Source: Symbiodinium natans
Lineage: Eukaryota; Sar; Dinophyceae; Suessiales; Symbiodiniaceae
Length of the DNA stretch: 64,000 bases
NCBI GenBank assembly: GCA_905221605.1
Contig: CAJNDS010002107.1
Coordinates: 62,001-126,000 of the forward strand
Direction: 5' to 3'
The notes beneath the pieces were generated by a model. That model ran no database searches. It was not told where the DNA came from and saw nothing but the letters and a program-made list of their open reading frames with translations. Within the stretch, counting starts at the first letter, position 1, and each line of letters starts with the position of its first letter. Positions 33,480 to 45,230 of this stretch are shown here, in pieces. Made by a program: the position numbers and the translations under genes.

Positions 33480-35316
33480 TAAACTAAGCCCCCACCCCTA
33501 AGCCCTAAGCCCTAAGTGCTTGGGCGTCGGTTCTTGTCATCCGAAGGCCTGGAAGCAAAGCTACGAGGCGCCTCCTCAGCTTTTGTTGTTGGAGCACAGC
33601 CCAACACCCCCTGAGGACTCAGGGTTTAGGGTTAAGGGTTCCGGGTTTAGGGTTTAGGGTTTAGGGTTTAGGTTCAGGGTTCAGGGTTCGTAGGGGGTGT
33701 TTCGAGGGGAGCACATCTTGGTCCGACAAGGGGTTCCTGATTGTGAGCTGATGGCGCTAATAAGTACCGGTTTTCCTATCAATTCTGCTCCCCGTTGCCG
33801 GTTTGGGGTTCCCCTTCAGGGTTTAGGGTCTCCTTTTCTTTAGGGTTTAGGGTTTAGGGTTTAGGGTTTAGGGTTTAGGGTATAGGCGGTTTAGGGTTTA
33901 GGGTTTAGGGTTCCTGGCTCCTCGGGGCTTCGGCTAAGGGAAGGGGTCGACAGGCACACGCAGGCCCAAGACTGTTTTTTGGTTCAGCTTTGGCCCTTGC
34001 TCCTAAGTCCATCGCGAGAGCGCTGTGTCGTTGAAGTTTATGGTCTCTTCCTCAAAGAAAGGGTAGCTCTGCAGGCCCCTGGAAACTGTAGGGCCGAACC
34101 CTAAGCGCAGTTTAGGGTTTAGGGTTTCGGGTTTAGGGTTTAGGGTTTAGGGTTTAGGGTTTAGGATTTACGAAACACGTCATGAAGAGATACTGGGCTG
34201 CACTTCCATCATGCTTCGCCTCGATGGGCAAGGAGCCTAAACCCTCAACCCTAAACTTCGGAGCCACCCCTGGATTCAAAAGGAGGTAGTGGCATTCTCC
34301 ACCCCCAAACCCCTTGAGTTTAGGGTTTAGGGTTTAGGGTTCAGGGTTCAGGGTTTAGGGTTTATAGGGTTTAGGGTTTAGGGTTTAGGGTTTAGGGTTT
34401 AGGGTTTAGGTTTTAGGGTTTAGGGTTTAGCACTGCTTCGCAGCAGTGCTGCTTCGACGCAGGCGGTCCCGATGCGCGCCATCGCTGGTCCGGTCTGAGG
34501 ATGTTGTCCCTGACATGCGGGTTTAGGGTTTAGGGTTTAGGGTTTAGGGTTTCGGGTTTAGGGTTTAGGGTTTAGGGTTTAGGGGAACACGTGATGGTTT
34601 ACCACAGTAGATTGGGATGTTCCCCCTTCGACTAACAGTCCTTAGTAGGGATTCTAGTACCCCCCCCCTTATAATCCTATTAAGGACTGTTAGTAGAAGG
34701 GGAAACATCCCAAACAGAAGGGTTCAGGCGAGCTGGAGATTTGGGCCAGTGTCATTCGAGGTCGTCGCACTTGGCCCTGCGTTTGTCAGTTTCACGTGTG
34801 TAACCACAACCGGTGGCAGTTGTTCTTTCAGTGCATATTGAGATGGCAAACTCGGGTATGCGCAAAGTGCTCGTAAACCCTAAACCCTAAACCCTAAACC
34901 CTAAACCCTGAACCCTGAACCCTGAACCCTGAACCCTGAACCCTGAACCCTGAACCCTAAACCCTAAACCCTAAACCCTACACCTATACCTTAAACCCTA
35001 AACCCTAAACCCTAAACCCTTAGCCCAACCTCTGTTTCGGTGGAGATGTCAAGCTTGTGCTGATGCCGTGCACCTTAACAAACCATTCCGATTTCGTTGG
35101 GGTAGCTGTTGACTTGATTTATTCTTTCATCCCAGCCCCAATATTTCACGAGGTCTTCCTCAACCCCAACCTACAGATGAGATTCCAACAAGTAAACAAG
35201 GCCGTCCATCCATCTGTGGCCCTAAGCCCGGAACCCTAAACCCTAAAACCCCAAAAACCTAGACGAACCCTAAACCCTAAACCGAGTTGCGAGGCCACCT
35301 GGGCTAGGACACGTGC
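33480..35316. repeat. Array-rich stretch, no recognised gene
   Basis: TTTAGGG at about 33625-33690, 33840-33912, 34110-34165, 34320-34432, 34518-34580; CCCTAAA at 34875-35020 (with a CCCTGAA block) and 35235-35282. The islands between them (33700-33830, 33915-34100, 34440-34515, 35030-35230) have no domain that could be recognised. Confidence 0.75.
34612..34713. mobile_element. Palindromic MITE-like element, family copy
   Basis: Ends TTGGGATGTTCCCCCTTCGA and GAAGGGGAAACATCCCAA are near-perfect inverted repeats. Inner arms ACTAACAGTCC and GGACTGTTAGT flank an AT-rich centre. This is the best preserved of four copies in the window. Confidence 0.75.
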
Positions 35317-35354
35317 CTAGCGTCTCGTCGTAGATTTCGCTGGCGACGATCTTC
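35317..35354 (-). CDS. Small minus-strand exon-like island
   Basis: On the minus strand an AGCTTTCACAG acceptor opens the reading KIVASEIYDETL, ending one base into a codon at a GC donor (GCACGTG). Too short for a family call. Confidence 0.3.
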
Positions 35355-36051
35355 CTGTGAAAGCTGCGAGCTCCCTGCAATGCAGGGTCTAGGGTTTAGG
35401 GTTTAGGATTTAGGATTTAGGGTGTAGGATTTCGGGTTTAGGGTTTGAGGCTCAAGGGACTTCAGAAAGATGTAAGGCAGGAGCCGAAAGAGTCACCACG
35501 ATTATCCCACCTGGCAGGCGCCAGAATCATAGTAGTACAGGGCATGCTGCTTCGGGTTTAGGGTTTGGGGTTGGGGGTTTAGGGTTTAGGGTTTGGGCTT
35601 TAGTTGGGGTTTGGGGGTTTAGGGTTTGGGGGTTTAGGGCGGTTTAGTCGGGGTTTGTGGGTTAAGGTTTTAGGTTCAGGTTAGGGTCCTTTGCAGGGGG
35701 GCTTGGGGTTTAAGGTCTCAAAGGCAGTCGCACGCCGGAGCAAGAGTTGAGAAGTTCGGCGTGACGAGAGGGAGAGGGACGCATTTCAAAGCTCCAACAC
35801 TCAATAGCGATGCCAGAATCCAAAAACCAAAGCCCCAAGCTGGCATGTGGCTGAGGGCTTAGGCTCTTGCAGTAACACTGTGGCGGTCCTCACCCCGGGA
35901 CTGTTTCTTTGCACGCAGCCTAGTGCTTTCAGAACACTACATGTGGGTTTAGGGTCTAGGGTTTGGGGTTTAGGGTGTAGGGTTGAGGGTTTAGGGTTTG
36001 CTGCTGCAAAAAGGGTTTAGGGTTTGGGGGCTTGAGCGTGGAAGCAATCAC

Positions 36052-36115
36052 AAAGAACGGCAGCTGCCTCAATGCCATGGCGACATCGTCGAGGCAGATG
36101 CAAATGCAGCTGTGC
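36052..36115 (-). CDS. Minus-strand exon-like island
   Basis: A CCTTGCAG acceptor on the minus strand opens 21 codons, HSCICICLDDVAMALRQLPF and F, ending in phase at a GT donor (GTGATTGC). No family is recognised. With 35317-35354 and 37224-37314 it may belong to one minus-strand gene, but the phases do not yet connect. Confidence 0.35.
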
Positions 36116-37223
36116 CTGCAAGGTTCAAGGGACTACAGGAGGGACACTTGCAAGGGACCTTAGGGTAAGCCCCTTAAAAGGTGTTTCCCAGGGAGCCCAT
36201 TGCTTTGGAGTAAGGGGGTTGAGGGATTCAGGGTTTAGGGTCCAGGGGTTAGGGTTTAGGGTTTAGGGTTTAGGGTTTAGGGTTTAGGGTTTAGGTTTAG
36301 GGTTTAGGGTTTAGGGTTTAGGGTTTAGGGTTTAGGGTTTAGGGTTTAGGGTTTAGGGTTTAGGGTTTAGGGTTTAGGGTTTAGGGCGGAATACACCTGA
36401 ATTAACACCGGGAATACGCTTGAATTAACACCAAAAAAACCCAAGGGTGGTTTAAGTAAGGACTATGACTCAAGGGGTTTTCCGAATCCTAAAGAGTTTC
36501 GTGAAGGCAACTTCCCTGTACCTTCAAGCTTATGCCTTGAACCCTAAACCCTAAACCCTGAACCCTTTAAGCCCTAGACTGATTCCCCAGATCCTCCAAG
36601 TAAGGCTTTGAAAGCTTGACAGTCTAAGATTTGGGTGCCAGAGTTTTGTTAAAGTTTGAAGTTGTATTTCTAGAGCTGTGTGGTGGCCCAGATTGAGGCC
36701 CACTCACAGGGTTTCCTAGACCCTAAACCTTAAACCCTAAACCCGAGCCCTAAACCCTAAACCCCAAACCCCAAGCCCTAAACTTGGACTCAGAGGGCAC
36801 TTTAGGGTTTAGGGTTTAGGGGGTTTTAGGGTTTAGTGCTTGAGGTGCTCCTCTTACAAGGGAACGATTTTCAAGTGCGCCCCTAAACCCCTGAACCCCG
36901 AAACCCCCTAAACCCCCTAAACCCCCTAAACCCCCTAAACCCCCTAAACCCCCTAAACGCCCGAAACCCCCTAAGCCCCCTAAACCCCCTAAACCCCCAA
37001 AACACCAAACCCTAAAACCTAAACCCCTAGGCCAAGACACCCTAACCTTAGGCCAAAAATCCCTAAACCCTAGGCCAGAAACCCTAAACCCTGGACCCTA
37101 GGCCAAAAAGCCCTAAACCCTAGACAAAAATCCCGAACCCCAAAACCCTAAACCCCAAACCCTAAACCCCACACCCCAAACCCTAAACCCAAACCCTAAA
37201 CCCAAAACCCTCAACCCGAGCGC

Positions 37224-37314
37224 CTTCCGAGGCTGGTCACACGGTTCGAGCGGCTTTCTCGGCGCATCGCGCTGGCTGGCCTGCTTTCGAACCACAAGGC
37301 TGCCGGGGCTCTCC
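37224..37314 (-). CDS. Minus-strand exon-like island
   Basis: On the minus strand CCTTCCTTTCAG precedes 91 bases reading ESPGSLVVRKQASQRDAPRK and onward to QPRK, then a GC donor (GCGCTCGGG). Read on that strand, a CCCTAAA array lies just before and G-rich telomere-like repeats just after. The basic, Ser/Pro-containing composition suggests a disordered protein segment. Confidence 0.45.
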
Positions 37315-38720
37315 CTGAAAGGAAGGTTTAGGGTTTAGGGTTTCGGGTTTAGGGTTTGGGGTTTAGGGTTTAGGCTTTAGGGTTTAGGATGTAGGGCTTG
37401 GGGTTTAGGGTTTAGGTTTTAGGGTTTATGGTGTTTACGATTTTAGGTTGCCAGGCTGAACATGAACGGTTCCGTACCGGGTGAAGTCGCAGAAGGCCCG
37501 TAGCAAAAGGGTGCCAGGGTTTAGCATCAAATCCCAAACCCTGAACCTCAAAACCCTCTACCCTAAACCCTAAACCTAAACCCTAAACCCCCGTAAACCT
37601 CAAAATAGGGTTTGCGGCTTTCTGCACGTTTTGGCATCAAGGCCAGACGCAGGGCCCGATGGCGAGGGTTATGGCAATGCAGTGCCGCTGGAGTTCCACT
37701 CCGTTGTATTCGGTTCCTTAAGGAAGTACATTTCGTTTCTCTATGCAAGTTGTTGAAGAAAGCAATTTTAGTTCAATTTGATTCCAAGGAGAGTCGTCTT
37801 AACTCTAAATCACTGCATTTCCTGAGCACCCTAAACCCTAAACCTAAACCCTAAACCCTAATCCCTTGAAACCCCACAAAAGATCTCCAATGCCGAAGCC
37901 CACGAGCCGAAGGCGTGTTTCGGGCTTTTCTTTTCAGAGGGTTTGAGGGTTTGAGGGTTTTAGGGTTTAGGGGTTTAGGGTTTTAGGGTTTTAGGGTTTG
38001 TAGGGTTTAGGGTGTTACCGGGTGTTTTTCGGGCGTTTGCCTTTTTTCTTTGAGTCCGAAGGGCTTTTTTTAGGGCTAAGGGTTATGGCTTCAGCCGAAG
38101 CAAGCGTGCGGAAGGAAAGTGAGCAAAAAAGGGCTTGGTAAGCCCCTGTAGCATGGACCTGACAGCTTGTCGTCCCAAGGGTTAGGGTTGAGGGTTTAGG
38201 GTTTAGGGTTGAGGGTTTAGGGTTTAATCCGAGCTTCTGTTTAATTGGGGGGGGCCCCCCCCCCCTCCACAATAAGGAATGCAGGGTTCCGCAATAGTTG
38301 GACCGTGGCCCTGTATTGATTCTCTACTAAAAACAATAGGCTGCAGATCCCTGAGGTGCTGTAGCTTTGCGTCTCCGCAAGCAAAACAAGATGCCTGCCG
38401 ACAGATTTTTGAACCCCCCCAAAAAAATTCCTTTAAATGTGGGGGGTTTGTCCCATACGAAATCCACCCTAATGGAAAGTAGTCTTCCGGCGGGCTTCCG
38501 GCCAAAAAAAATTTCTCTAAATGTGGGGGTATTAATTAAACTGATGCTCGGATTAGGGTTTAGGGTTGAGGGTTTAAGGTTTTAAAAGCCCTAAGAGCCC
38601 TGGGAGCTCTAAGAGCCCTAAGAGCCCTTAGAATCGTTTAGGGTTTAGGGTTTAGGGTTTAGGGTTAGAAGAGCACTCAGCCCTGAACTCGAAGAACCCT
38701 TAAAACCTTAAAACTTTCAG

Positions 38721-38780
38721 AGCCCGGCGGCCCACTGCAATCCCTGCGAGGCGGCGGAGGCCATTTCCCAAGGCACCTGG
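38721..38780 (+). CDS. Exon-like island, function unknown
   Basis: AAACTTTCAG acceptor, 20 in-frame codons reading SPAAHCNPCEAAEAISQGTW, and a GT donor (GTTTTGGGTTTAGGG) that is itself the edge of a telomere-like array. Phase 0 on both sides. Confidence 0.4.
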
Positions 38781-39479
38781 GTTTTGGGTTTAGGGTTCTT
38801 AGGGTTGAGGGTTTAGGGTTTAGGGTTTAGGGTTCAGGGTTTAGGGTTTTTGGGGTTGAGGGCGACCAAGCCCGGGTGCAACAAGGAAACCCGAAACCCG
38901 AAACCCGAAACCCGAAACCCCAAACCCGAAACCCGAAACCCTACACCCTACACCCTACACCCTAAACCCTAAACCCTAAACCCTAAACCCTAAACCCTAA
39001 ACCCTTTTTGCAAAAAAGGGGGTTTGGGGGGCCTTGGGGTTTAGGGGCTTACGCTCAGGTTGGGGCTTGAAGAGGGCTGGGAGTTCGCAAAGCTGACAGA
39101 TTTAGGGTTTAGGGTTTAGGGTTTAGGGTTTAGGGTTTAGGGTTTAGGGTTTAGGGTTTAGGGTTTAGGGCTTCAGGCTTTGCGGCTTTGCGGCTTTGGG
39201 AGTTGTGTTGTTTGGGGTGTTGGGGTCTTCGGGTCGAGGGGTTTGGGGCTCTTGAAGGATTTTGAGACTTAGGGTTTAGGGTTCAGGGTTTAGGGTTTAG
39301 GGTTTAGGGGTGGCTATAGTTCGTTTTGGGTCTTAGGTTCCTTGGTTTTGGATTCCAGGGTTTGGGGTTTTGGGGTCTTGGGTATGTAGCAGGCCCAAGC
39401 TATGAAGCCACCCCAAGGGATCATAAGGGGTTTTTGGTTGAGCTGCAGTGACGTCTGCTCGGAGTTCCGGGCGGTTTAG

Positions 39480-40370
39480 GGTTTAGGGTTTAGGGTTTCC
39501 TCAGGTTCCGCGCACACCACCACGCGGGACGTGTGTTGTGGTGTGCGCCCAGGTTCAACGCACTCTCCCAACCCACCCACCCACATCTCAACCTTGGGCG
39601 GGTTTAGGGTTTTATAATATCGTGTGTAAGTACAGTAGTGGGAGGGGGCGCTACGGGCCGCCTTTGACCAAATCCTGGGGTACCCCCCGCGAAGGCCTCT
39701 CTGTCCCCCCAAGATCCATAGGTTTGTTTGGCGGGTTTAGGTTTTTTTTGCCCGGTGTTTCCAATTATGATGCTTATACCGGGCTTACAAGACCCATAGG
39801 TCTATGCCTTGGGCTCCCTTTGGTTTTTGGTCCTGCGACTGTCCTGGGACCTCAGGAAGTTTGGGAGGCCTGGCCGAAGGAGGCTTCCTGAAAAGATTTC
39901 CTGGTTCAGAAATGGTCCGGGCCTAACCCAAAAAAGGCCCAGAAATGGTCCGGGAGGAGCCCAAAAAGGCTCAGAAACGGTCCGGGAGAAGCCCAAAAAA
40001 AGGCTCAGAAATGGTCCGGGCGGAGCCCAGAAATTGTCCGGGAGGAGCCCAAAAAAAGGCTCAGAAATGGTCCGGCTCGCAGAAAGCTCAGAAATGGTCC
40101 GGGAGGAGCCGTACTCGGCGGGGGTGCTCTCGCGGGGTGCTCTGGTGGGGGTGCTCTGGTGGAGGGGGGGCTCTAGTGGGTGCTCTGGTGGGGTGCTCTG
40201 GCAGGAGCCCCAAAAGGCGCAGAAATGGTCCGAGGAGCGCTCAGAAACCTGCCCCAGGATTTGGCCGGACCCGTAGTGAAAATGCGATTTTTTCGTACTA
40301 AAAAACGATGGTTTTGGGTGACCCCTCCGTTTTCCAAAAAAATCTAAATCGTAACTGAACTGGCGGGATG
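39480..40370. repeat. Unique stretch followed by a tandem repeat of about 30 bp
   Basis: 39480-39900 is mostly unique with no recognisable gene. 39905-40110 repeats GCTCAGAAATGGTCCGGGAG plus GAGCCCAAAAA about six times. 40115-40205 repeats GGGGTGCTCTGGTG. 40245-40320 is a diverged copy of a 90-bp segment (CCCCAGGATTTGGCCGGACC onward) that recurs at 40450 and 41045. Open frames of up to 211 codons follow the repeats. Confidence 0.75.
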
Positions 40371-41560
40371 CTCTGGCGGGGGTGCTCTGGCGGGGGTGCT
40401 CTGGGTGGTTTGGTGGGGGTGCTCTGGCGGGGGTCACTCTAAAGGCCCTGCCCCAGGATTTGGCCGGACCCGTAGTAAAAATGCGATTTTTTAGTATTGA
40501 AAAACGATGGTTTTGGGTGACCCTCCGTTTTACGGAAGGCCCCTTACGGGAAGGCCCCTTACGGGGAAGGCCCCTTACGGGGAAGGCCCCTCACGGGGAA
40601 GGCCCCTTACGGGGAAGGCCCCCTTACGGGGAAGGCCCCTTACGGGGAAGGCCCCTTACGGGGAAGGCCCCTTACGGGGAAGGCCAACTACGGGGAAGGC
40701 CCCTTACGGAGAAGGCCCCTCACGGAGAAGGGTTACGGGAGGCCCCTTACGGGGAAGGCCCGGGGAAGGCCCCTTGCGGGGAAGACCCCTTACGGGGAAG
40801 GCCCCTTACGGGGAAGGCCCCTTACGGGGAAGGCCCCTTACGGGGAAGTCCCCTTTTCGGGAAGCCCCCTTGCGCGGAAGGCCCCTTACGGGGAAGGCCC
40901 CTTACGGGGAAGGCCCCTTACGGGGAGGCTTTTTACAGGGAAGGCCCCTTACGGGGAAGGCCCCTTACGGGGCGGGATGCTCTGGCGGGGGTGCTCTGGG
41001 TGGTTTGGTGGGGGTGCTCTGGCGGGGGTCACTCTAAAGGCCCTGCCCCAGGATTTGGCCGGACCCGTAGTAAAAATGCGATTTTTTAGTATTGAAAAAC
41101 GATGGTTTTGGGTGACCCTCCGTTTTACGGAAGGCCCCTTACGGGAAGGCCCCTTACGGGGAAGGCCCCTTACGGGGAAGGCCCCTCACGGGGAAGGCCC
41201 CTTACGGGGAAGGCCCCCTTACGGGGAAGGCCCCTTACGGGGAAGGCCCCTTACGGGGAAGGCCCCTTACGGGGAAGGCCAACTACGGGGAAGGCCCCTT
41301 ACGGAGAAGGCCCCTCACGGAGAAGGGTTACGGGAGGCCCCTTACGGGGAAGGCCCGGGGAAGGCCCCTTGCGGGGAAGACCCCTTACGGGGAAGGCCCC
41401 TTACGGGGAAGGCCCCTTACGGGGAAGGCCCCTTACGGGGAAGGCCCCTTACGGGGAAGGCCCCTTACGGGGAAGGCCCCTCACGGGGAAGGCCCCTTAC
41501 GGGGAAGGCCCTTTACGAAGGCCCCTTACGGGGAAGGCCCCTTACGGGGAAGGATGCGTG
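40371..41560. repeat. Tandem duplication of about 595 bp made of 16-bp units
   Basis: Each copy starts with GGCGGGATGCTCTGGCGGGG, passes through the 90-bp GGATTTGGCCGGACCC segment and continues as about 25 units of GGGGAAGGCCCCTTAC. The two copies are offset by 595 bp, even sharing unit irregularities such as GGCCAACTACGG. The 16-bp unit has internal dyad symmetry. Open frames up to 235 codons are products of the repeat. Confidence 0.9.
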
Positions 41561-41926
41561 GGCCTAACTTTAAAACCGAGGGTTTAGGGTTATTCTCTTT
41601 GGGGCCAGACTGACGCTGGCACGCGGGTTCCACCCTTCTATGCGTGGGCCGCGCTCATCGCGCGCACTGGCCCCGAGCCCTCGCCAGGCTTCGCCGGACG
41701 GCTCGGGCTCGTCCGCGGGCTGGCGCCACGCGGTATCGCTCGCTGCTGCTTATCGCAGGACCCGCAGCTCGCTCTAGTTTAGGGGCGGTAGTTCGTGATC
41801 ATGCTAAGCCGAAACAGGGTCGCAACCCTGTTAAGCCCCTAACCCTCTCACCTGCACCTCTGGCCCTGAACTGGCTTTCTCTTGGCTTGTTGAAGGCTGA
41901 ATGTTGGAAATCTCTCACCTTCAACT

Positions 41927-42061
41927 ATGCCTGGATCCCAGATCGTCCAGATCAACTTTGGGAGGACTGCTCCCCGAGAGAGAATGGAACAAGAAGACTT
42001 GGCTGACCGAGTGGAGTCCGCCTTCAATGAGGCTCTGAGCCTGAGCATCTCTGGCCCAACG
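41927..42061 (+). CDS. Hypothetical coding island with ATG
   Basis: From an ATG, 45 codons begin MPGSQIVQINFGRTAPRERM and continue with acidic and hydrophobic residues typical of a folded protein, before the frame runs into degenerate telomere-like repeats near 42070. No domain is recognised. It could be a first exon, possibly of the pseudouridine-synthase-like gene downstream, but no splice donor is certain. Confidence 0.3.
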
Positions 42062-42264
42062 CTTGAGAACCCAAAAAACCCAATACAACCCCTAAACCCA
42101 AAGCCCCTCAATCCTGATCCCGGAGGCGTCCGAAGCACTAAGCCCTAAGCCCAAAGCCCTAAGCCCTAAGCCCCAAGCCCTAAACCCTAAACCCTAAACC
42201 CTAAACCCCAACAAAATCCTTCTCTTCCCCCCCGCCCCCCCCCCCCCCCCCCGCTCACGCGCAG

Positions 42265-43859
42265 GCCGCGTGACCGTGGACGGCCAGGTGGCCACGAGCA
42301 ACTTCAAGGTGCCTCTTGAAGCTTAGGGTTTAAGGTTTAGGGTTTAGGGTTCGGGGTTTATGGTTTAGGGTTCGGGCTTAACCAAGAAAAGAATCAACAT
42401 ATCATGTTTATTCTGGTTCGAAGGAGGTTTTGGGCGTGTTTTCAGGACTTTGGGGGGCTTAAGGGTTTGATGCAGAAAGGGTTTGGCTTTCGGGCTTGGG
42501 GTGGGAGTTGAAGGGTTCAGGGCTTCGGGGGTTTGAGGTGCGGGGTTGTTGTTTGGCGTTCCGGGCTTCTGAGCTTAGGGCGCGGGTTCACGGTTTAAGT
42601 AGGCTTGCTTGTTGGGGGGTTGTTTAGGCAAGGTAGGGTTTAGGGTTTAGGGTTTAGAGTTTGGGGCCTGGGGAAGTCTAGGAATCTAGTGGAGCCTTCC
42701 GCGTGCGGTGCCCGCGTAACCGTCGACACAGAGCCCAAAACCATAAACCCTAAACCCGAAACCCTAAACCATCAACCCAGCCCCTCCGTCGATTCGTGCG
42801 AGTTCGAGCATCGGCCCGGCTGGGTCTCGAATCTGGATGTTTCCCGAAGGTTTAGGGTTTAGGGTTTAGGGTTTAGGGTTTAGGGTTTAGGGTTTAGGGC
42901 TTAGGGTTTAGGGTTTAGGGTTGAGCCCGGTTGCAAAAAAGGGTTTAGGGTTTAGGCCCTGTCTGTCTCTTCTTTTAAGAAGTATAAGGAGGGACCCCCT
43001 AGAAGGGACCCTTGATCTTATTCCCCTAGAGGACCCCTATTTATACCTTATATAGTCCCTACAAGCTTTAAGTAGCCCTAAATTAACCCCAAGGTCTCTC
43101 ATAAAAGTCCCTCCTCTAGTGTCTTGATTCTAGGGGGCCATGTCTGAGACTCTTTGAAGGCCCTTCGTCCTAAACCCTAAACCCTAAACCCTAAACCCTA
43201 AACCCTAAACCCTAAGCACCCTCCCCTAAACCTTAGCATCCCTGTAGCGCCCTGCATGTGGTCAGTTCTTTAAATCAGGGTCCCTTTTTTGGGTGCCCTA
43301 AACCCTAAACCCTAAACCCTAAACCCTAAACCCTAAACCCTAAACCCTAAACCCTAAACCCTAAAACAATAGGGGGGCTGCCTTATAATAAGGACCCCAG
43401 GAGGGAACCATCTCGGAGAGAAAGCCATGTGCCCCTGCCCTCACAGGTCTTCGAGCAAGCCCAGGTTGTCCTGGTCGCTCGGAGCTCTTTGTGGTTGAAG
43501 GGGGTTTGGCGGTTTAGGGTTTAGGGTTTAGGGTTTAGGGTTAGGGGCCTAAGTGGGTTTAAGGGGCTTGAGGGGCTTTAGGGGCTGAAAGGTCTCGTGG
43601 GGGGGGCTTAAGAGGTTTGAGGGGCTTAAGGGTTTGAAGGGAGCCCCGCAACCTTTATCCAAAGTTCCTACCGCAGTAAGCAACCTCCAAAACTCTAGGC
43701 ACACTTGCCAGAGTCTCCACATTTACCAAATGAATCCCCGAAACAAAGGCCTCTAACCTGACAGTTAAATACCCTCAACCCTCAAACCCTCAACCCTCAA
43801 ACCCTCAACCCTCAACCCTCAACCCTCATTCCTCAACCCTAAACCTTAAACCCTAAACC

Positions 43860-43891
<32 letters not shown>

Positions 43892-44011
43892 ACCCTAAAC
43901 CCTAAACCCTAAACCCTAAACCCTAAACCCTAAACCCTAAACCCCCAAGGATGGTATGGAAGTGCCGGCTCCCGGTCCTGAGCCCAAGCTCTGGGCGATG
44001 AACAAACCCAG
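42265..44011 (+). CDS. RsuA/RluB-type pseudouridine synthase, split exons (partial)
   Basis: Exon 42265-42308 (acceptor CACGCGCAG, GT donor) reads GRVTVDGQVATSNFK, the end of an S4 RNA-binding domain as in RsuA/RluB rRNA pseudouridine synthases. Exon 43950-44011 reads DGMEVPAPGPEPKLWAMNKP and then AG before a GC donor; KLWxMNKPRG is the start of the catalytic domain in that family, and the split codon allows the Arg. Both exons are phase 0 where they meet. An 18-base microexon at 43447-43464 (VFEQAQ, AG and GT sites, phase 0) could lie between. The 1.6-kb interval is filled by arrays of both orientations (G-type 42325-42375, 42850-42950, 43510-43545; C-type 43170-43215, 43295-43370, 43770-43945). 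The rest of the catalytic domain, including the catalytic Asp, was not found downstream. Family assignment rests on two short motifs. Confidence 0.5.
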
Positions 44012-44310
44012 GCCGCGTTCAGGGTACTGGGTTTAGGGTTTAGGGTTTAGGGCTTAGGGTTGAGGGTTTAGGGTTTAGGCTTGAGGGATTCAGGGCTTGG
44101 GGTTTCAGAAAACGTCACAATACGGTTTAGAGTTTAGGGTTTAGAGTTTAGGGTTTAGGGGTTGGGGCTTTGCGGTATTGGTTTGGCAGTTTAGGTTTCC
44201 AGGGTTTTTAAGAGCTTCAGGGGACATGTGCAAGTCTGGGACGTGCTTTTCAGGACGTTGAGCTCCCTTTGAGGCTTCCGCAAAGCAAGGCCGGGGGAGC
44301 TCTGAGCCCT

Positions 44311-44397
44311 CTTATACTTACAAACAGTCCTTAATCAATAGGGATTGAAGTACCCCTAAATTATAATCCCCACCAAGGACTGTTTACGTTTAGGCTT
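44311..44397. mobile_element. Palindromic MITE-like element, diverged family copy
   Basis: Inner arms AAACAGTCCTTA (44322) and AAGGACTGTTT (44375-44385) around GGGATTGAAGTACCCC and TTATAATCCC, as in the copies at 27.4, 34.6 and 52.6 kb. The outer GGATGTTCC ends are not preserved. Confidence 0.55.
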
Positions 44398-44516
44398 CTG
44401 AGGCCTGCAAGAGGCCGCAGGCTAAAGTACCAAAAGCTCCCGGTAGCCACCCGCACCCCCCCCCTCCCCCCGGAGCTCTAACAGATCCTTAGGGGCTGGG
44501 TGGTAAGCCTGAAAAA

Positions 44517-44636
44517 CTTTTTGGGTTCTATAATCCTACTAGAACTAAAAAGTAAGCTTTTTGGGTTCTATAATCCTACTAGAACTGAAAAGGAAGCTTT
44601 TTGGGTTCTATGATCCTACTGGAACTAAGAAGGAAA
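44517..44636. repeat. Three tandem 40-bp palindromic units
   Basis: CTTTTTGGGTTCTATAATCC plus TACTAGAACTAAAAAG recurs at 44517, 44557 and 44597. Each unit has inverted arms (CTTTTTGGGTTCT, AGAACTAAAAAG). The third copy carries a few substitutions. Confidence 0.85.
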
Positions 44637-45230
44637 ACCTTTTTTTGTGGGCTAGGGCCTTCCGCTCCTTAGGATCCTCTCGCAAGCCACCCTAAACCTT
44701 TAACCCTAAACCCTTAACCCCTTAAACCCTTCAACCCTAAACCTTAAATCCTAGACCCTAAACCCCAAACCCTAAACCCTAAGCCCTAAACCCTAAACCC
44801 TAAACCCTAAACCCTAAACCCTAAACCCTAAACCCTAAACCCTAAACCCTAAACCCTAAACCCTAAACCCTAAACCCTAAACCCTAAACCCTAAACCGCC
44901 CAAGGGTAGTCAGCCCCTCTGGGATCCTCTCGCAAGTAGCTGCGATCAGGAAGGTCCTTTGTGAGCCTGGCCCGGAGAAGAGTGGCGTGGCCGCACCTTC
45001 AGAGAGTGGGAAGCAACTGTCGCGAATGTTGAGGGTTTGGAGGGTGTTTAGGGTTTTAGGGAATTTGGGTTTTTCGAGGTTTTTAGGGTTTTGAGGGTTT
45101 TTAGGGTTTTTAGGGCTTTTCGGATTTAGGGTTTAGGGTTTAGGGTCACCATGGCACGAGATGGGTGCCTTTGCAAAAGCCAAAGTACTTACCCTCAGCC
45201 CTCTTTAAAAGCACCTCGACAGCGCGCCAG

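Larger units (their letters stand above)
35380..39480. repeat. Array-rich stretch
   Basis: TTTAGGG at about 35390-35450, 35555-35640, 36235-36385, 37325-37420, 38170-38225, 38636-38668, 38785-38850, 39100-39172, 39265-39310. CCCTAAA at 36540-36575, 36722-36785, 36890-37015 (a CCCCCTAAA variant block), 37040-37210 (mixed with TAGGCCA), 38885-39005 (CCCGAAA and CCCTACA variant blocks). Apart from the listed islands no gene is recognised. Confidence 0.75.

Noticed and set aside
30877..33482. Many long open frames (up to 252 codons) on both strands
   Set aside because: They are translations of the 17-bp/93-bp minisatellite (KVAFREKWLFEKSGFSR type) and are equally open in both directions.
40382..41587. 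Open frames up to 235 codons
   Set aside because: Products of the 16-bp GGGGAAGGCCCCTTAC unit; three units make 48 bp, so frames stay open without selection.
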